Positions 1 through 7,983 of a stretch of 32,146 nt of DNA are shown piece after piece. The translations under genes and the position numbers were made by a program. The stretch comes from Bacteroidota bacterium (GTDB lineage: Bacteria > Bacteroidota > Bacteroidia > B-17B0 > Aurantibacillaceae): assembly GCA_023433205.1 (NCBI GenBank), contig JAEZDS010000075.1, forward strand, positions 1 through 32,146, given 5' to 3'. The first letter of the stretch is position 1. Every line of letters starts with the position of its first letter. Below the pieces are notes generated by a model that saw only the letters and a list, made by a program, of their open reading frames with translations, did not search any database and was not told where the DNA came from.

Positions 1-312
1 CCCATAGCATTAATTGATACCGAGATGCCGGTGTTTGTAATTGCAACCAAAGGTGCCAGCTACGACAAGGTGGTGAGCAACATTCAGGAAGTTAAGGCCA
101 GAAAAGGCAAGATAATTGCCGTGGTAACTTCCGGCGACAAAGAGGTAATTGAGATGGCCGACCATTGCATTGAGGTTCCTGAGACGGATGAGTTTCTGGT
201 GCCATTACTGTCGGTGATCCCACTGCAGCTTTTGTCTTATCACATCGCTGTAATGCGCGGTTGCAATGTTGACCAGCCCCGTAATCTGGCAAAAAGTGTA
301 ACCGTGGAGTAA
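1..312 (+). CDS. glmS: Glutamine--fructose-6-phosphate aminotransferase, C-terminal end (5' truncated)
   Basis: The open frame enters from the left window edge and ends at 312. It encodes about the last 103 residues of GlmS, which makes glucosamine-6-phosphate from fructose-6-phosphate and glutamine for peptidoglycan and lipid A. The visible part belongs to the second SIS (sugar isomerase) domain. The ending PRNLAKSVTVE is the characteristic GlmS C-terminus, where the DQPRNLAKSVTVE stretch closes over the sugar site. The segment PIALIDTEMPVFVIA precedes the first in-frame ATG at 25, so that ATG is internal and not the start. The next gene follows 11 bases downstream on the same strand and may be cotranscribed. 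The identification is secure; the N-terminal glutaminase domain lies outside the window. Confidence 0.95.
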   Translation, partial: PIALIDTEMPVFVIATKGASYDKVVSNIQEVKARKGKIIAVVTSGDKEVIEMADHCIEVPETDEFLVPLLSVIPLQLLSYHIAVMRGCNVDQPRNLAKSVTVE

Positions 313-323
313 AAAACCAGACT

Positions 324-1838
324 ATGACAGCACGGCTGATTGTGCTTATCCTCATCTGCCTGAGCGCACAACTACAGTCTCAGCTAAATATCAGCAAGAT
401 GTATCCGGCGCCGCGGAAAAGTGTTCCGCTTGAGATACTCAACAACTCTGCTCATCATTTTTATATTCTGCGTTATAATAAGATGGCGCACGACATCACC
501 ATTGAGCGCCGCAGGAAGAGTGATGCAGGTATAGCCGCTTTTACACCGCTTAAACTGGATAGTGTTAACGCCTCCTGGTTTAATTACGAATACCTCGATT
601 ATCTCTTTTTTGAAAAAGATCGCCGTCTCTTTTTTGTGTTTGAACGTGTGCTGAACAAAGAAAGCAGGATCTTTATGAAGGAGATCGATACCCTCGGCAG
701 GAGCAGCGGTTTTATTGAACTCGCCAGCCTCAGGGCCGGAAAGAATGAAAGCCGGCTGAGCATGCAGTTTGAACTAACAGAGGCTAAAATGCTTCAGGTT
801 ACCAGAACACGCGCTTTCGGCGCCATTGTTCACAGAGACATTTCAGTTATTGACCCCGGCACCAGGGCCGTTGTATTTGAAAGCAGACTGCCGGTTGAAA
901 ATCCATCCACCGGGTACTCTGACAAGGTGTTAACCGATAGCCATTACAATATCTATTATCAGCTCGCGCACTTCCACTTTGAACTGCAGGGCAATTATGG
1001 AGGGCCCTTTGGCGGATACATGAATGTGAGGCCCCTGGTTGACTCACTTCAGCTGGTGGTTATCAGATCGGCCGAGGGTTCCTGCTTCAAAAAAAGTCTT
1101 CCCTTGCAGGGCATAAGCCGCCTTAACAGCGCCTCGCTGCAGCTCACCAGCAATGGTGTTGACCTTCATCTGCTTTTTGCCGGCAATGACAGCACCGCCA
1201 GCAGTAATTTGTTTTTCGCACATAGCAGGTACAACCATTCACTTGATCTTATTGATTCGCAGGTGCAGGAACTGGATCCTTTACTTTCAAGCCAGCTGAC
1301 TTTTTACGACGGCAGCAATGAAGATTCACCTGCACTCAAAAACTACCACCATCTTACAACACTATCTGCCGGAGCCGGCAGATTTCACTTCACCGAACGA
1401 AGAGATGAGAACTACTATAAGGAAATGCTGGTATGGCGCACCTCTGACAAAAGCTGTGGTGTTACTATGCAGTGCATCATTCCCAGGAAGATCTTTTTTT
1501 TCGAAGACAGGGCCGCCTTCAGAACCATTGGCAAAGCCATGCATACAAGCCACCAGAACAGGTTATACACTTTTCTTCTTGAACACCGTTCAAACAGCAG
1601 AGATAAGGCCGATCAATTCGATTTTCACAGTTTCAGAAGGCAGGAAACACACAAAGGCGCTAACCTGGCTGCCTATATTCTGCACGAAGGAGGAGGTCTT
1701 CAGAAAAAGATCGTTTACGAAAACCGTGATTTCTTCTGCGTCCCCCTAAAATACAGCGGCAATACTGATGACGTGGTACTATACCTTACAAAAAATGAAG
1801 TGGAAAAATTCGCTATTGTGCGACTGAATCAACTTTAG
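324..1838 (+). CDS. Secreted protein of unknown function
   Basis: I do not recognise this 504-residue protein. It opens with a clear signal peptide (MTARLIVLILICLSAQLQSQ), so it is probably exported to the periplasm or outer membrane. No lipobox, T9SS sorting domain or later membrane segment is visible. The body alternates short hydrophobic and polar stretches typical of beta-rich folds, and phrases such as VDLHLLFAGNDS and FVFERVL would fit a propeller-like or beta-sandwich structure; this is only an impression. The start lies 11 bases after the glmS stop, which suggests cotranscription. The 3' end overlaps the convergent DUF4296 gene by 26 bases. Its length, codon use and signal peptide support a real gene, but no function can be assigned. 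Confidence 0.8.
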   Translation: MTARLIVLILICLSAQLQSQLNISKMYPAPRKSVPLEILNNSAHHFYILRYNKMAHDITIERRRKSDAGIAAFTPLKLDSVNASWFNYEYLDYLFFEKDRRLFFVFERVLNKESRIFMKEIDTLGRSSGFIELASLRAGKNESRLSMQFELTEAKMLQVTRTRAFGAIVHRDISVIDPGTRAVVFESRLPVENPSTGYSDKVLTDSHYNIYYQLAHFHFELQGNYGGPFGGYMNVRPLVDSLQLVVIRSAEGSCFKKSLPLQGISRLNSASLQLTSNGVDLHLLFAGNDSTASSNLFFAHSRYNHSLDLIDSQVQELDPLLSSQLTFYDGSNEDSPALKNYHHLTTLSAGAGRFHFTERRDENYYKEMLVWRTSDKSCGVTMQCIIPRKIFFFEDRAAFRTIGKAMHTSHQNRLYTFLLEHRSNSRDKADQFDFHSFRRQETHKGANLAAYILHEGGGLQKKIVYENRDFFCVPLKYSGNTDDVVLYLTKNEVEKFAIVRLNQL

Positions 1839-2223
1839 TTCCACTGCGGGCCGATTCAAGCTCGCTCAAACGCCGCAGCACCTCGCGGTAGATCTCCTTG
1901 TATTGTTCAGGATTGTGGGTATAATATGTCAGGCTTGAATCATAGCGGCTGCGCGCAATGCCCCGCTCCTGCAAAGGATCGAACGCATACAGCGAATCGA
2001 GACGCGGGCCGCTTGCATTTTTAAGGTTGAGGGCCAGCGCGCTTTCTGCAAGAGCCATATCAACAAGCAGTTCAGTAAATTCTTCCGCACCCAGAATGTT
2101 GCGGGGTGCCTTTGTGCCGGTTCCTGAGGAACATGAACCGTTTAGTACTGCCCAGGCAATTACCAGCGACAACAGAGAGTTAACAGCCACTTTTTTATAT
2201 CTCAGAATTAAAGTTGTTTGCAC
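1813..2223 (-). CDS. DUF4296 domain lipoprotein
   Basis: This protein of up to 136 residues carries the DUF4296 pattern common in Bacteroidota: an early AEEFTELLVDMALAESAL helix followed by YDSSLTYYTHNPEQYKEIYREVL. The N-terminus is a lipoprotein signal ending in NGSC, so it is expected on the periplasmic face of the inner or outer membrane. Two starts are possible. The ATG at 2223 puts ten residues ahead of the hydrophobic core and runs into the divergent ftsB-like gene. A GTG at 2190 would give a more typical 20-residue lipoprotein signal and remove the overlap. The 3' end overlaps the convergent secreted-protein gene by 26 bases. The function of DUF4296 proteins is not established. Confidence 0.85.
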   Translation of the reverse strand: MQTTLILRYKKVAVNSLLSLVIAWAVLNGSCSSGTGTKAPRNILGAEEFTELLVDMALAESALALNLKNASGPRLDSLYAFDPLQERGIARSRYDSSLTYYTHNPEQYKEIYREVLRRLSELESARSGTKVDSVAQ

Positions 2224-2228
2224 AGGTA

Positions 2229-2540
2229 ATGAAATTACTAAATTGCATTGGCCAAGTGAAGAATTTAAAATTTATACGCAACAAATACCTGCTTACAATA
2301 GCTGCCATGCTTGTATGGCTGCTGTTTTTTGACAAGAACGACGTATTTACACAATATGAACTCATTTCGAAGGTAGAAAAACTGCAGAAAGATAAAACCT
2401 ACTATCTGAGAGAGATCAGCAGTCATCGCCAGCAGCTTCATGAGCTCAAAACAAACAAAAAAAGTCTTGAGACCTTTTCAAGAGAAAAGTACCTGATGAA
2501 AAAGGAAAATGAAGACGTATTTGTTTTTGTAACAAGATAA
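2229..2540 (+). CDS. Septum formation initiator (FtsB/DivIC-like)
   Basis: The product is about 103 residues and has FtsB/DivIC architecture: a short cytoplasmic tail, one membrane segment (KYLLTIAAMLVWLLFF) and a long periplasmic coiled coil from about residue 40, ending in ETFSREKYLMKKENEDVFV. In the family, the phrase REKYLMKKENED follows the coiled coil and contacts partner division proteins such as FtsL and FtsQ. I place the start at the ATG at 2229, giving an MKLL opening like many Bacteroidota homologues. An ATG at 2214 and a GTG at 2256 are also in frame, and the upstream one overlaps the divergent DUF4296 start. The stop lies one base from the convergent ferritin stop. The family assignment is strong; the gene symbol is left blank because ftsB and divIC cannot be told apart here. 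Confidence 0.88.
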   Translation: MKLLNCIGQVKNLKFIRNKYLLTIAAMLVWLLFFDKNDVFTQYELISKVEKLQKDKTYYLREISSHRQQLHELKTNKKSLETFSREKYLMKKENEDVFVFVTR

Positions 2541-2541
2541 C

Positions 2542-3072
2542 TCAGGGAGCCTTCCTGATCTCGGCATCATTGGCCGCAACGATTTTGGCCATTCCTTCAA
2601 GGTCACGGTCAAAGAAATAAAGCCCTCCTTTATCGTCGCCAATCAGTTTTAATTTATCAACTATCTGGCGGGCAAGTGCCTCTTCTTCGATCTGCTCGCT
2701 AACGTACCACTGAAGGAAATTGTGTGTGGTATAATCTTTTTCTTTTAGCGTGGCGTCAACCAGGGCATTGATATCTGCAGTAACAGTTATTTCGTGTTTA
2801 AGGATTTCCTCGAACACCGACTTAACCGACTTAAAAGTGGTTGGTGGCTGTTTAAGCGCAGGCACTACGCCATGACCGCCGCGCTCGTTAATAAACTTAA
2901 CGAGTTTAAGCATGTGCATACGTTCTTCATCGGCATGGTGGTAAAGGAATTGCGCAACACCATTGAGGCCCTGGGTTTCGGCCCAGCTGGCCATGGCGAG
3001 GTAATACTGTGATGAAAATCCTTCGAGTTCTATCTGTTTATTGAGCGATTTGCTAAGGTTAGGAGAAAGCAT
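2542..3072 (-). CDS. ftnA: Bacterial ferritin
   Basis: This 176-residue non-haem ferritin stores iron as a mineral inside a 24-subunit cage and detoxifies Fe(II) through its ferroxidase centre. The di-iron residues match E. coli FtnA in number and position: E17, E50 and H53 (in ADEERMH), E94 (in KHEITV), and Q127 and E130 (in SEQIEEE). The four-helix bundle length is normal for the family, and the full centre implies an active ferroxidase. It sits 26 bases downstream of the DsbD gene on the same strand and has its own TATATTTG box just upstream. It could therefore be read either from that promoter or as the last gene of the DsbD unit. The stop is one base from the convergent ftsB-like stop. 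Confidence 0.95.
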   Translation of the reverse strand: MLSPNLSKSLNKQIELEGFSSQYYLAMASWAETQGLNGVAQFLYHHADEERMHMLKLVKFINERGGHGVVPALKQPPTTFKSVKSVFEEILKHEITVTADINALVDATLKEKDYTTHNFLQWYVSEQIEEEALARQIVDKLKLIGDDKGGLYFFDRDLEGMAKIVAANDAEIRKAP

Positions 3073-3086
3073 CTTATTTTTTGTTA

Positions 3087-3094
3087 CAAATATA
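3087..3094 (-). promoter_or_regulatory. Putative -7 box (TATATTTG) for ferritin
   Basis: On the minus strand TATATTTG matches the Bacteroidota -7 consensus TAnnTTTG exactly and ends 15 bases before the ferritin ATG. An upstream TTTG at 3122-3119 could be the -33 element, but its 24-base spacing is slightly long. The box lies in the 26-base gap after the DsbD stop, which suggests independent ferritin expression. Confidence 0.5.
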
Positions 3095-3098
3095 CCAA

Positions 3099-5189
3099 TT
3101 ATTCACCGTGACGTTTTTCAAAGGCTTTTATGCCTCTGTCGAGCCAGTCAATATATGCCGGAATGCTTGAGTTGTACCCGCGCACGGGAATCAGAATTTT
3201 TTCTTCATGATCCAAAAGCACATACAGCGGCTGTGTACTCTGCGCGTAACGGGTTTCTTCCATGTACTTGAACTTATCACCGATATCAGTGATCTTCCGC
3301 TTTTTTCCGTACCAGAATACTTCCATGTGTTCTGATTCAGGCAGGGCCCTTTTATCATCCACATAAAGCGAAACCAGCACCACGTCATTATTCAGACGTT
3401 TGGTTACTTCGGGGTCTGGCCACACATAATCCTCCGTTTTGCGGCAATTGGCGCAGGCGTGGCCGGTAAAATCAACCATCAGTGGCTTGCCGGTTTTTCT
3501 GGCATAGGCAAGGGCCTTGTCGTAGTTGTTCTTGAAGTGTATGATGCCGTTCTTATTCTTTTCAATGTACGGTGCAAATTCAGGGTCGTTTGTAAGAGGA
3601 GCAGCTGCCCCATGCTGGCCGCCAAAGCCATGCGGAGATTCGCTGTATTCTAATGGTGGAAGTATTCCGCTGAAGATCTTGCAGGGCGCACCCCACAATC
3701 CGGGAACCAGATAAATAGCTATCCAGAAAGAGGCGATAGCAAAAAACAATCTCGTTACAGAAACATGTTTTAGATCGCTGTCATGTGCGGTCTTAAAAGC
3801 GCCAAGCAGATAAGCTCCCTGCAGGGTAAAGATCACAATCCAGATAGAGATAAATACCTCGCGGGTAATTATCCCCGCCTGCACTACCAGATCAGCATTC
3901 GAAGCAAACTTAAGCGCAAGTGCCAGCTCCAGAAAACCCAGGACAACCTTTACTGAATTTAACCAGCCTCCTGACTTCGGCAAGGAGTTCAGCCAGCCGG
4001 GGAAGGCTGCGAACAAACCAAACGGAAGTGCAAGCGCCAGAGAAAAACCAAACATGCCCCAGAAGGGATCGGTAATATTGCCGGTTGAAGAGGCCTGCAC
4101 CAGTAATGTACCGATAATTGGTCCGGTACAACTGAATGAGACCAGCGCCAGGGTAAAGGCCATAAAAAATATGCCCATAATGCCGCCTTTATCGGCTTTG
4201 GCATCCATCTTATTTACAAAACTGCTTGGCAGCGTTATTTCAAAAGCGCCAAGAAAGGAGACTGCAAAAACAACAAGCAGTACAAAAAAAGCAAGGTTGA
4301 ACCAGACTCCCGTAGATAGGGTATGCAACGCGCCCGCTCCAAAAATCATGGTGACACTGAGCCCAAGACCAACATAAAGTGCAATAAGGAAAATGCCATA
4401 AAGCAGAGCGTTGCGCAGACCCTGTTGTTTGGTTTTTGAATGTTTGGTGAAAAAACTCACGTTCATGGGTATCATCGGAAATACACATGGCGTAAGCAGC
4501 GCGGCGAAACCTCCTACAAATCCCTGTAAAAAAATAAACCACCAGGTAAGGTCTGGTGCTGCGTCGTCGTAAACTGTCTCTGATATCTCTGGCATACCAG
4601 GTTCGCCTTTTGAGGATTTCACCGGCGGAACGGTTGCGAGACTATCTGCCGCCGCAACAACGGTATCTGATGCAGCAGAATCGGCGGGCGGATCAATTAC
4701 CTGCAGCCCCTCTTTTGTATCTTTGGCCTCTGTTTTACAGGCTGCAGTGCCCTGCAGGTTAAAACTGAAATCTTCCACTGGCGGGAAGTTACAGGCCACG
4801 GTATCGCACTCCTGGTATTCAAACTGACCCGAAAGAGTAAACTTTTTATCAGTAAGCAACTTTATCCTCTGAGTAAATATGGCAGGGCTCGGACCGTGGT
4901 GTTCGAGCAACAAGCCCATGATCTCGTCATTGGTCTTGTGAGGCTTCGGTTCTTTCATGTCCCCAACAAGCTTATAATCAGGCGATGGAGCAAAGGTGAA
5001 GGAAGTTGGTCGGGAATCGCCCGAGGTGACAATGGAAAAAATGTGGTAATACTTGTCTATTTCCGCCTTGAATATCAGGTCGTATTCGCAGGCAGATACT
5101 TTTTTGGCGCTATAGCTCCACTTTACATGCGTTATCTGCCCGTTTACAACAGCAGCCAAAAGCAGGAAAACAGCCAGCAATCTTTTCAT
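3099..5189 (-). CDS. dsbD: Thiol:disulfide interchange protein DsbD-type reductase
   Basis: This 696-residue protein has the full three-part DsbD layout. A signal peptide (1-17) leads to a periplasmic DsbD-alpha-like domain with a C128-x4-C133 pair. The membrane domain (about 215-520) holds the two conserved redox cysteines, C235 in TPCVFPM and C354 in SCTGPIIG. The C-terminal thioredoxin-like domain has its CANC active site at 579-582. DsbD carries electrons from cytoplasmic thioredoxin across the membrane to periplasmic partners such as DsbC-type isomerases and cytochrome c maturation proteins. A Ser/Ala/Asp-rich linker (about 165-210) joins the alpha and membrane domains. The gene lies 42 bases downstream of a stand-alone DsbD-alpha-like gene on the same strand, with a -7 type box in that gap. 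Confidence 0.94.
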   Translation of the reverse strand: MKRLLAVFLLLAAVVNGQITHVKWSYSAKKVSACEYDLIFKAEIDKYYHIFSIVTSGDSRPTSFTFAPSPDYKLVGDMKEPKPHKTNDEIMGLLLEHHGPSPAIFTQRIKLLTDKKFTLSGQFEYQECDTVACNFPPVEDFSFNLQGTAACKTEAKDTKEGLQVIDPPADSAASDTVVAAADSLATVPPVKSSKGEPGMPEISETVYDDAAPDLTWWFIFLQGFVGGFAALLTPCVFPMIPMNVSFFTKHSKTKQQGLRNALLYGIFLIALYVGLGLSVTMIFGAGALHTLSTGVWFNLAFFVLLVVFAVSFLGAFEITLPSSFVNKMDAKADKGGIMGIFFMAFTLALVSFSCTGPIIGTLLVQASSTGNITDPFWGMFGFSLALALPFGLFAAFPGWLNSLPKSGGWLNSVKVVLGFLELALALKFASNADLVVQAGIITREVFISIWIVIFTLQGAYLLGAFKTAHDSDLKHVSVTRLFFAIASFWIAIYLVPGLWGAPCKIFSGILPPLEYSESPHGFGGQHGAAAPLTNDPEFAPYIEKNKNGIIHFKNNYDKALAYARKTGKPLMVDFTGHACANCRKTEDYVWPDPEVTKRLNNDVVLVSLYVDDKRALPESEHMEVFWYGKKRKITDIGDKFKYMEETRYAQSTQPLYVLLDHEEKILIPVRGYNSSIPAYIDWLDRGIKAFEKRHGE

Positions 5190-5212
5190 AAACCCATTTG
5201 TGTGAATGAGGG

Positions 5213-5220
5213 CAAAATTA
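5213..5220 (-). promoter_or_regulatory. Putative -7 box (TAATTTTG) for dsbD
   Basis: TAATTTTG on the minus strand fits TAnnTTTG exactly and ends 23 bases before the dsbD ATG, in the 42-base gap after the stand-alone DsbD-alpha gene. No convincing TTG -33 element is visible at the usual spacing, so this is a moderate-confidence internal promoter. Confidence 0.4.
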
Positions 5221-5231
5221 CCATTAATTTA

Positions 5232-5681
5232 CTACTGCACCTGAACCTTGAGGTTTTCGGTCTTCGGTGGCAGGCACATCATATCATTACAGCTCATGTA
5301 TTCAAGGGTGAGATTAAGCGTAAATGGCTTTTTATTTTTCACCGCTATTTTTTGTCGGAATTCTGCTTTATCATGAAACACATAGATCCGCGCTTCAAAA
5401 GCCGGAACAAATTCCTCTTTGGCGCCACTTTCGCGGGTGTTACCCATTAGTGAATAATCACCAGAAGGCGTAAAACTGAAAGAGGTGGGAATGGGCCCCG
5501 CATCGGTTGGGCGCTGTGAATAGGTATGCCATCCTTTCTGAATAGTTCCGATAATTACTATCTCACCCTCACCCCCGCTCATTTTCTGGTAGCTGGCACT
5601 CCACGTAACAGGTTCCTGCGACTGGGCGGAAATAAAAGAAATGCTAATAAGAAACAGAGTAAAAAAGAGGAATTGTTTCAT
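5232..5681 (-). CDS. Stand-alone DsbD N-terminal (alpha) domain protein
   Basis: This 149-residue exported protein has a signal peptide (about residues 1-21) and then a single immunoglobulin-like domain matching the N-terminal domain of the downstream DsbD. Both share the pattern VTWSASY/VKWSYSA, a PIPTSFSF/RPTSFTF strand and a C-x4-C pair near the end (C131 and C136 here; C128 and C133 in DsbD). In DsbD this cysteine pair passes electrons to periplasmic substrates. The stand-alone protein could therefore be an extra periplasmic shuttle fed by the membrane reductase, or a substrate-specific adaptor. The 42-base spacing to dsbD suggests a shared transcript. The domain identity is confident; the role is inferred. 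Confidence 0.88.
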   Translation of the reverse strand: MKQFLFFTLFLISISFISAQSQEPVTWSASYQKMSGGEGEIVIIGTIQKGWHTYSQRPTDAGPIPTSFSFTPSGDYSLMGNTRESGAKEEFVPAFEARIYVFHDKAEFRQKIAVKNKKPFTLNLTLEYMSCNDMMCLPPKTENLKVQVQ

Positions 5682-5750
5682 AGATAAAAGTGTTCACTAA
5701 AAATCATGCTAATTTTGGCAGCGACAAAAAAAGCCAACAAAGTTTAACAA

Positions 5751-7703
5751 CTATCTCCCCAGATTTGAACGGTTCTTCCAAAGTATCCGCAGGTCATTCT
5801 CAACCCTGTAATCCTTGGAGTAAGCCAGAAGCGCCCTGTTGACCTTTTCCTCTGAGCTGCCTTCCGGCAAAAGATCGGCCGGACTCAGCACTGATGGTTT
5901 AAGTGAAGGCAGGTCTTTCCGCAACTGGCTGCCATAACCAACCCACGAATAAAAGCCGGTAAGAACCTTAACTGTATTGCCAAGGAACCTGCCTTTGTTT
6001 TTCTGAAACCAGATTAACAGCCAGGATAACAGGATGATCGCTAATGAAGACAACAGATCGAACATTCTTTTGTTGCGTCTGTTCTCTGGCTTTCCTACAT
6101 TATTGACGTCAATTACATACAGGTCGCCGGCTGTATCAATGCTGTTACTGCCAATTATCGACAGGCTTTCTGGTGGTGCTATCTTAAATTCTATGCCTTT
6201 TGTAACCAGGCCGATCATTTTGTTGATGATCTCAGCGCTGGGTATATCGCGGGCACAAAAAATAACCTCATTCAATTTGTGTACATCAATGATCTCATCA
6301 ACCTGATGAAGTGTGCCAAGTCTGTTCTCGCCTGTGGAAACTCCGGCATCAGGATCGATCTGCCCAATAAACTCAGCTTTTATATTTGTCTTCTGCAGCA
6401 AGCCATACACCCTTTCGTATTCGGCCCTGCTGCCTATCACGCCTATCCGCGCGCCCGCTTTAAGCCCACCCAACCTGAACTGTTCAATCTTCGCCGCATG
6501 ATACAAAAGACGTGTTGTTAAATACACCAGCCAGGTATAAAAAGAGCCAATGAGGATCAGCGCGCGGGAGAAACGATAATCTTCGGGCAGAAGCGAATAA
6601 ATGATGAGAATAAAGGCCGAACCCGCAAGCACACCCCTGCTGATTCGGCGCAGCGAAACGGGCCTGTCGTAACCACCGCTGAAATACACAAAACCCATCC
6701 AGATAAGCGTGTATAGAGGAAAAAAGAAGTTGAGGATCTCAGCAGTGTAAAAATTGGGATACAGCTTGAACCTTGTCTCGTAAATATCCTTACAAAAATA
6801 AAGTCCGGCGAGAATAATAGCGAAATCAATTGCGGGAAAAAACAATTGTCGCACAAAGCGCGCCAGGATAGCGGCTCCTGCGCGCAGGTATATGGCCAGG
6901 TGGATGAGCAGTGTAAAAGCTCTGGCGTTATTCTGGCTGAAATGTTTGCTGGCAAAAATGGCCATGGCTTTGTAAAAAACGATCACGTAGTTTACGCTGC
7001 TTTTTTTTGTGCTCTCGCCTTTGTAATGTATGATGCTGCTTCCTGCAAAATAGTAGTTTTTATACCCGGCCTGGGTTATACGGTACGAAAGGTCAATGTC
7101 TTCGCCGTACATAAAAAAAGTTTCATCGAGCAAACCGGTTCGTTCAAGCACCGATCTTCTTATAAGCATATAGGCTCCGCTAAGTACATCCACCTCGTGA
7201 CTTTCATCTTTGCTGAGGTAGGTGAGATGGTATTGCCCGAATTTTCTAGTGCGGGGGAAGAGTTTCGACAAACCAAAGATCTTATAAAATGCAACTGCGG
7301 GAGTTGGTAATCCCCTTTTGCTTTCAGGAAGAAAATTGCCCTTTCCATCCAGCATCTTAATGCCGAGTCCGCCGGCTTCAGGATGCGATTCCATAAAAAA
7401 GAGACACTTTTCAAAAGTATCTTCCTGCACCACGGTATCAGGATTAAGTAATAACACATAATCACCCTTAGCCTGCTTTATGGCGATGTTGTTGGCTTTT
7501 GAAAAACCCAGATTTTGCTGATTCTGTATAAGTTTAACACCAGGAAATTTGCTTCTGATAAGCGCCGGAGAGCCATCAACCGAATTATTGTCCACCACAA
7601 AAATTTCTGCCTTAAGATTGCGGGTAGCCTTTATAACAGCGTGCAGGCACTGTTCAATGAAGTGCTTTACATTGTAATTGACTATAATAACCGAGAGTTG
7701 CAG
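5751..7703 (-). CDS. GT2 glycosyltransferase fused to degenerate polyprenyl sugar-phosphate transferase-like domain
   Basis: With the start proposed here the product is 650 residues. The N-terminal 240 residues are a family 2 glycosyltransferase of the rhamnosyltransferase-like group: SVIIVNYNV opening, an NPD metal/nucleotide motif at 87-89, and GEDIDLSYRI at about 200. About five hydrophobic segments follow (250-400), then a Rossmann-like domain starting ARIGVIGS, then FDLLSSLAIILLSWLLIW, which resembles the membrane re-entrant start of WbaP-type transferases. The usual catalytic KFRTM and Asp-Glu motifs are absent and only SWVGYG and a shortened tail remain. It probably acts in surface polysaccharide synthesis at the inner membrane. 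No ATG, GTG or TTG precedes the first strand; I use the CTG at 7703, giving (M)QLSVIIVNYN. Starting at the GTG at 7598 would delete the first beta strand. Confidence 0.85.
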   Translation of the reverse strand: MQLSVIIVNYNVKHFIEQCLHAVIKATRNLKAEIFVVDNNSVDGSPALIRSKFPGVKLIQNQQNLGFSKANNIAIKQAKGDYVLLLNPDTVVQEDTFEKCLFFMESHPEAGGLGIKMLDGKGNFLPESKRGLPTPAVAFYKIFGLSKLFPRTRKFGQYHLTYLSKDESHEVDVLSGAYMLIRRSVLERTGLLDETFFMYGEDIDLSYRITQAGYKNYYFAGSSIIHYKGESTKKSSVNYVIVFYKAMAIFASKHFSQNNARAFTLLIHLAIYLRAGAAILARFVRQLFFPAIDFAIILAGLYFCKDIYETRFKLYPNFYTAEILNFFFPLYTLIWMGFVYFSGGYDRPVSLRRISRGVLAGSAFILIIYSLLPEDYRFSRALILIGSFYTWLVYLTTRLLYHAAKIEQFRLGGLKAGARIGVIGSRAEYERVYGLLQKTNIKAEFIGQIDPDAGVSTGENRLGTLHQVDEIIDVHKLNEVIFCARDIPSAEIINKMIGLVTKGIEFKIAPPESLSIIGSNSIDTAGDLYVIDVNNVGKPENRRNKRMFDLLSSLAIILLSWLLIWFQKNKGRFLGNTVKVLTGFYSWVGYGSQLRKDLPSLKPSVLSPADLLPEGSSEEKVNRALLAYSKDYRVENDLRILWKNRSNLGR

Positions 7704-7775
7704 AAGCTGTAGGTGTGGCAGGCGAAAATAAAGATAATTTTTGGAGAGGGGACTAGGCTGGGTGGTTTAACCCTT

Positions 7776-7858
7776 GGGGAACCAGGACAGTGTTGTCGTT
7801 TGACCTGCTGGGGAACCAGGAAACAGGACAGCGTTGTGAGCAACTGTGGAAACCAGGA
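7776..7858. repeat. Imperfect direct repeats in the glycosyltransferase/cysS intergenic region
   Basis: Two copies of a GGGGAACCAGG...ACAG(T/C)GTTGT unit are visible, at 7776-7796 and 7810-7837. The second differs by a 7-base insertion, AAACAGG, that looks like a local duplication, plus one T/C change. A third, shorter relative, GGAAACCAGGA, lies at 7848-7858. The stretch is purine-rich, has no open reading frame of note, and does not resemble the promoter DNA elsewhere in the window. It may be a small intergenic repeat family or the remnant of a mobile element. Confidence 0.6.
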
Positions 7859-7983
7859 GTGGGAAGGAAACCACTACAGCACTGGTATAGCCACAAGGAG
7901 AACTCAAGCCTCAATAGTTAGGTTTTAGCGCGTCCCAAAATTTGTCTTTCAGTTCCTGATTTTTTGCCGAAATTTACCATCCT

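Noticed and set aside
1318..1749. A 143-codon frame inside the secreted orphan gene
   Set aside because: The enclosing frame has a signal peptide and continuous coding character; the inner frame has neither.
4896..5450. A 184-codon plus-strand frame across the DsbD region
   Set aside because: It is antisense to two clearly recognisable DsbD-type genes and its translation has no domain or signal features.
6846..7310. A 154-codon plus-strand frame inside the glycosyltransferase
   Set aside because: It lies opposite the GT2 coding sequence with intact motifs and shows no recognisable family.
7776..7858. Possible CRISPR array
   Set aside because: Only two or three imperfect copies with unequal spacing, no regular spacers and no cas genes nearby.
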